Shown: in pieces, positions 63,777 through 64,000 of the stretch
Position numbering within the stretch: position 1 is the first letter of the stretch
Layout: each line of letters starts with the position of its first letter
Assembly (NCBI GenBank): GCA_002840505.1
Contig: PHBC01000006.1
Span: forward strand, 1-64,000
Reading direction: 5' to 3'
Length of the DNA stretch: 64,000 nt
DNA from: Deltaproteobacteria bacterium HGW-Deltaproteobacteria-2
GTDB lineage: Bacteria > Desulfobacterota > Syntrophia > Syntrophales > Smithellaceae
Position numbers and translations under genes: made by a program
The notes under the pieces: generated by a model
What the model was told of the DNA's origin: nothing
Databases searched by the model: none
What the model saw: the letters and a program-made list of their open reading frames with translations, nothing else

Positions 63777-64000
63777 AAACGCCCTTATTTTTGAGGCAAA
63801 TTACTTAATTCATGCCGCTTATACTGGATAATTCGGCTAAAGAACTTCAGTGCGCATTGCTTCTGAAGTTTTAGCCTCATTACAACTTACAGATATTACT
63901 GTGCTTCGCTTGTCATTTCCAGGTTTAATTAAAATTGGAATTTATTTTGTAAATATTTACTTAATAATGTTATTGAAGTCAATAATGAAATATATTTTTG
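63777..64000. other. Upstream region of plsC to window end
   Basis: AT-rich, no gene seen. Confidence 0.5.

Overview
The window looks like the chromosome of a Gram-negative strict or near-strict anaerobe, most likely a Desulfobacterota (former Deltaproteobacteria) member of the Syntrophus/Smithella type. This is inferred from gene content only: a glycyl-radical hydrocarbon- or aryl-succinate-forming enzyme, indolepyruvate:ferredoxin oxidoreductase, a flavodiiron protein/rubredoxin/rubrerythrin set, outer-membrane proteins, sigma-54 control and many short intergenic palindromic repeats. No rRNA, CRISPR array, insertion sequence or phage was seen.

Region 1 (1-17088) is a catabolic island. Two minus-strand gene sets flank a FadR-type GntR regulator (5392-6066). 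The left set is tatT, tatP, a 54-residue four-cysteine small subunit, and the large subunit of an alkyl/arylalkylsuccinate synthase, which runs off the left edge just before its glycyl-radical motif. tatP and the small-subunit gene share a TAATG stop/start. The right set (13568 down to 6262) is an SCP2 protein, acyl-CoA dehydrogenase, two adjacent DUF2148 iron-sulfur proteins, an SCPx/BbsB-like thiolase, a short-chain dehydrogenase and an acyl-CoA ligase. It reads as activation of an acid to its CoA ester followed by beta-oxidation. A consensus sigma-54 promoter (13794-13809) drives this set, and a 1039-residue sigma-54 activator is divergently encoded beside it.

Region 2 (17409-25362) holds tRNA-Asn with an unusual decayed duplicate, an FrhB-like protein with IorA and IorB, a small exported protein, a Prc-type protease and an AtpZ-like protein. 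Region 3 (25396-39380) has a radical SAM/SPASM protein, the oxygen-detoxification set, MipA, a small membrane protein overlapping mutS, an exported nitroreductase, FBPase plus class II aldolase (gluconeogenesis), a zinc alcohol dehydrogenase, the NAD(P)HX repair enzyme and HU.

Region 4 (39753-64000) starts with a second acyl-CoA ligase behind its own consensus sigma-54 promoter. It continues with a DUF362 ferredoxin-like protein, a broken polyprenyl diphosphate synthase, a carboxyltransferase/DUF748 pair, YaiI, YkgJ, an envelope protein pair, rimO/ftsK, a giant kinase-ATPase-TPR-GAF-GGDEF protein, and plsC/uppP joined by a TTG start. The main points for follow-up are the TatT/TatP plus glycyl-radical-enzyme coupling, the two sigma-54 ligase units, the DUF2148 pair, the tRNA-Asn remnant carrying two near-identical hairpins, and the polyprenyl synthase deletion.
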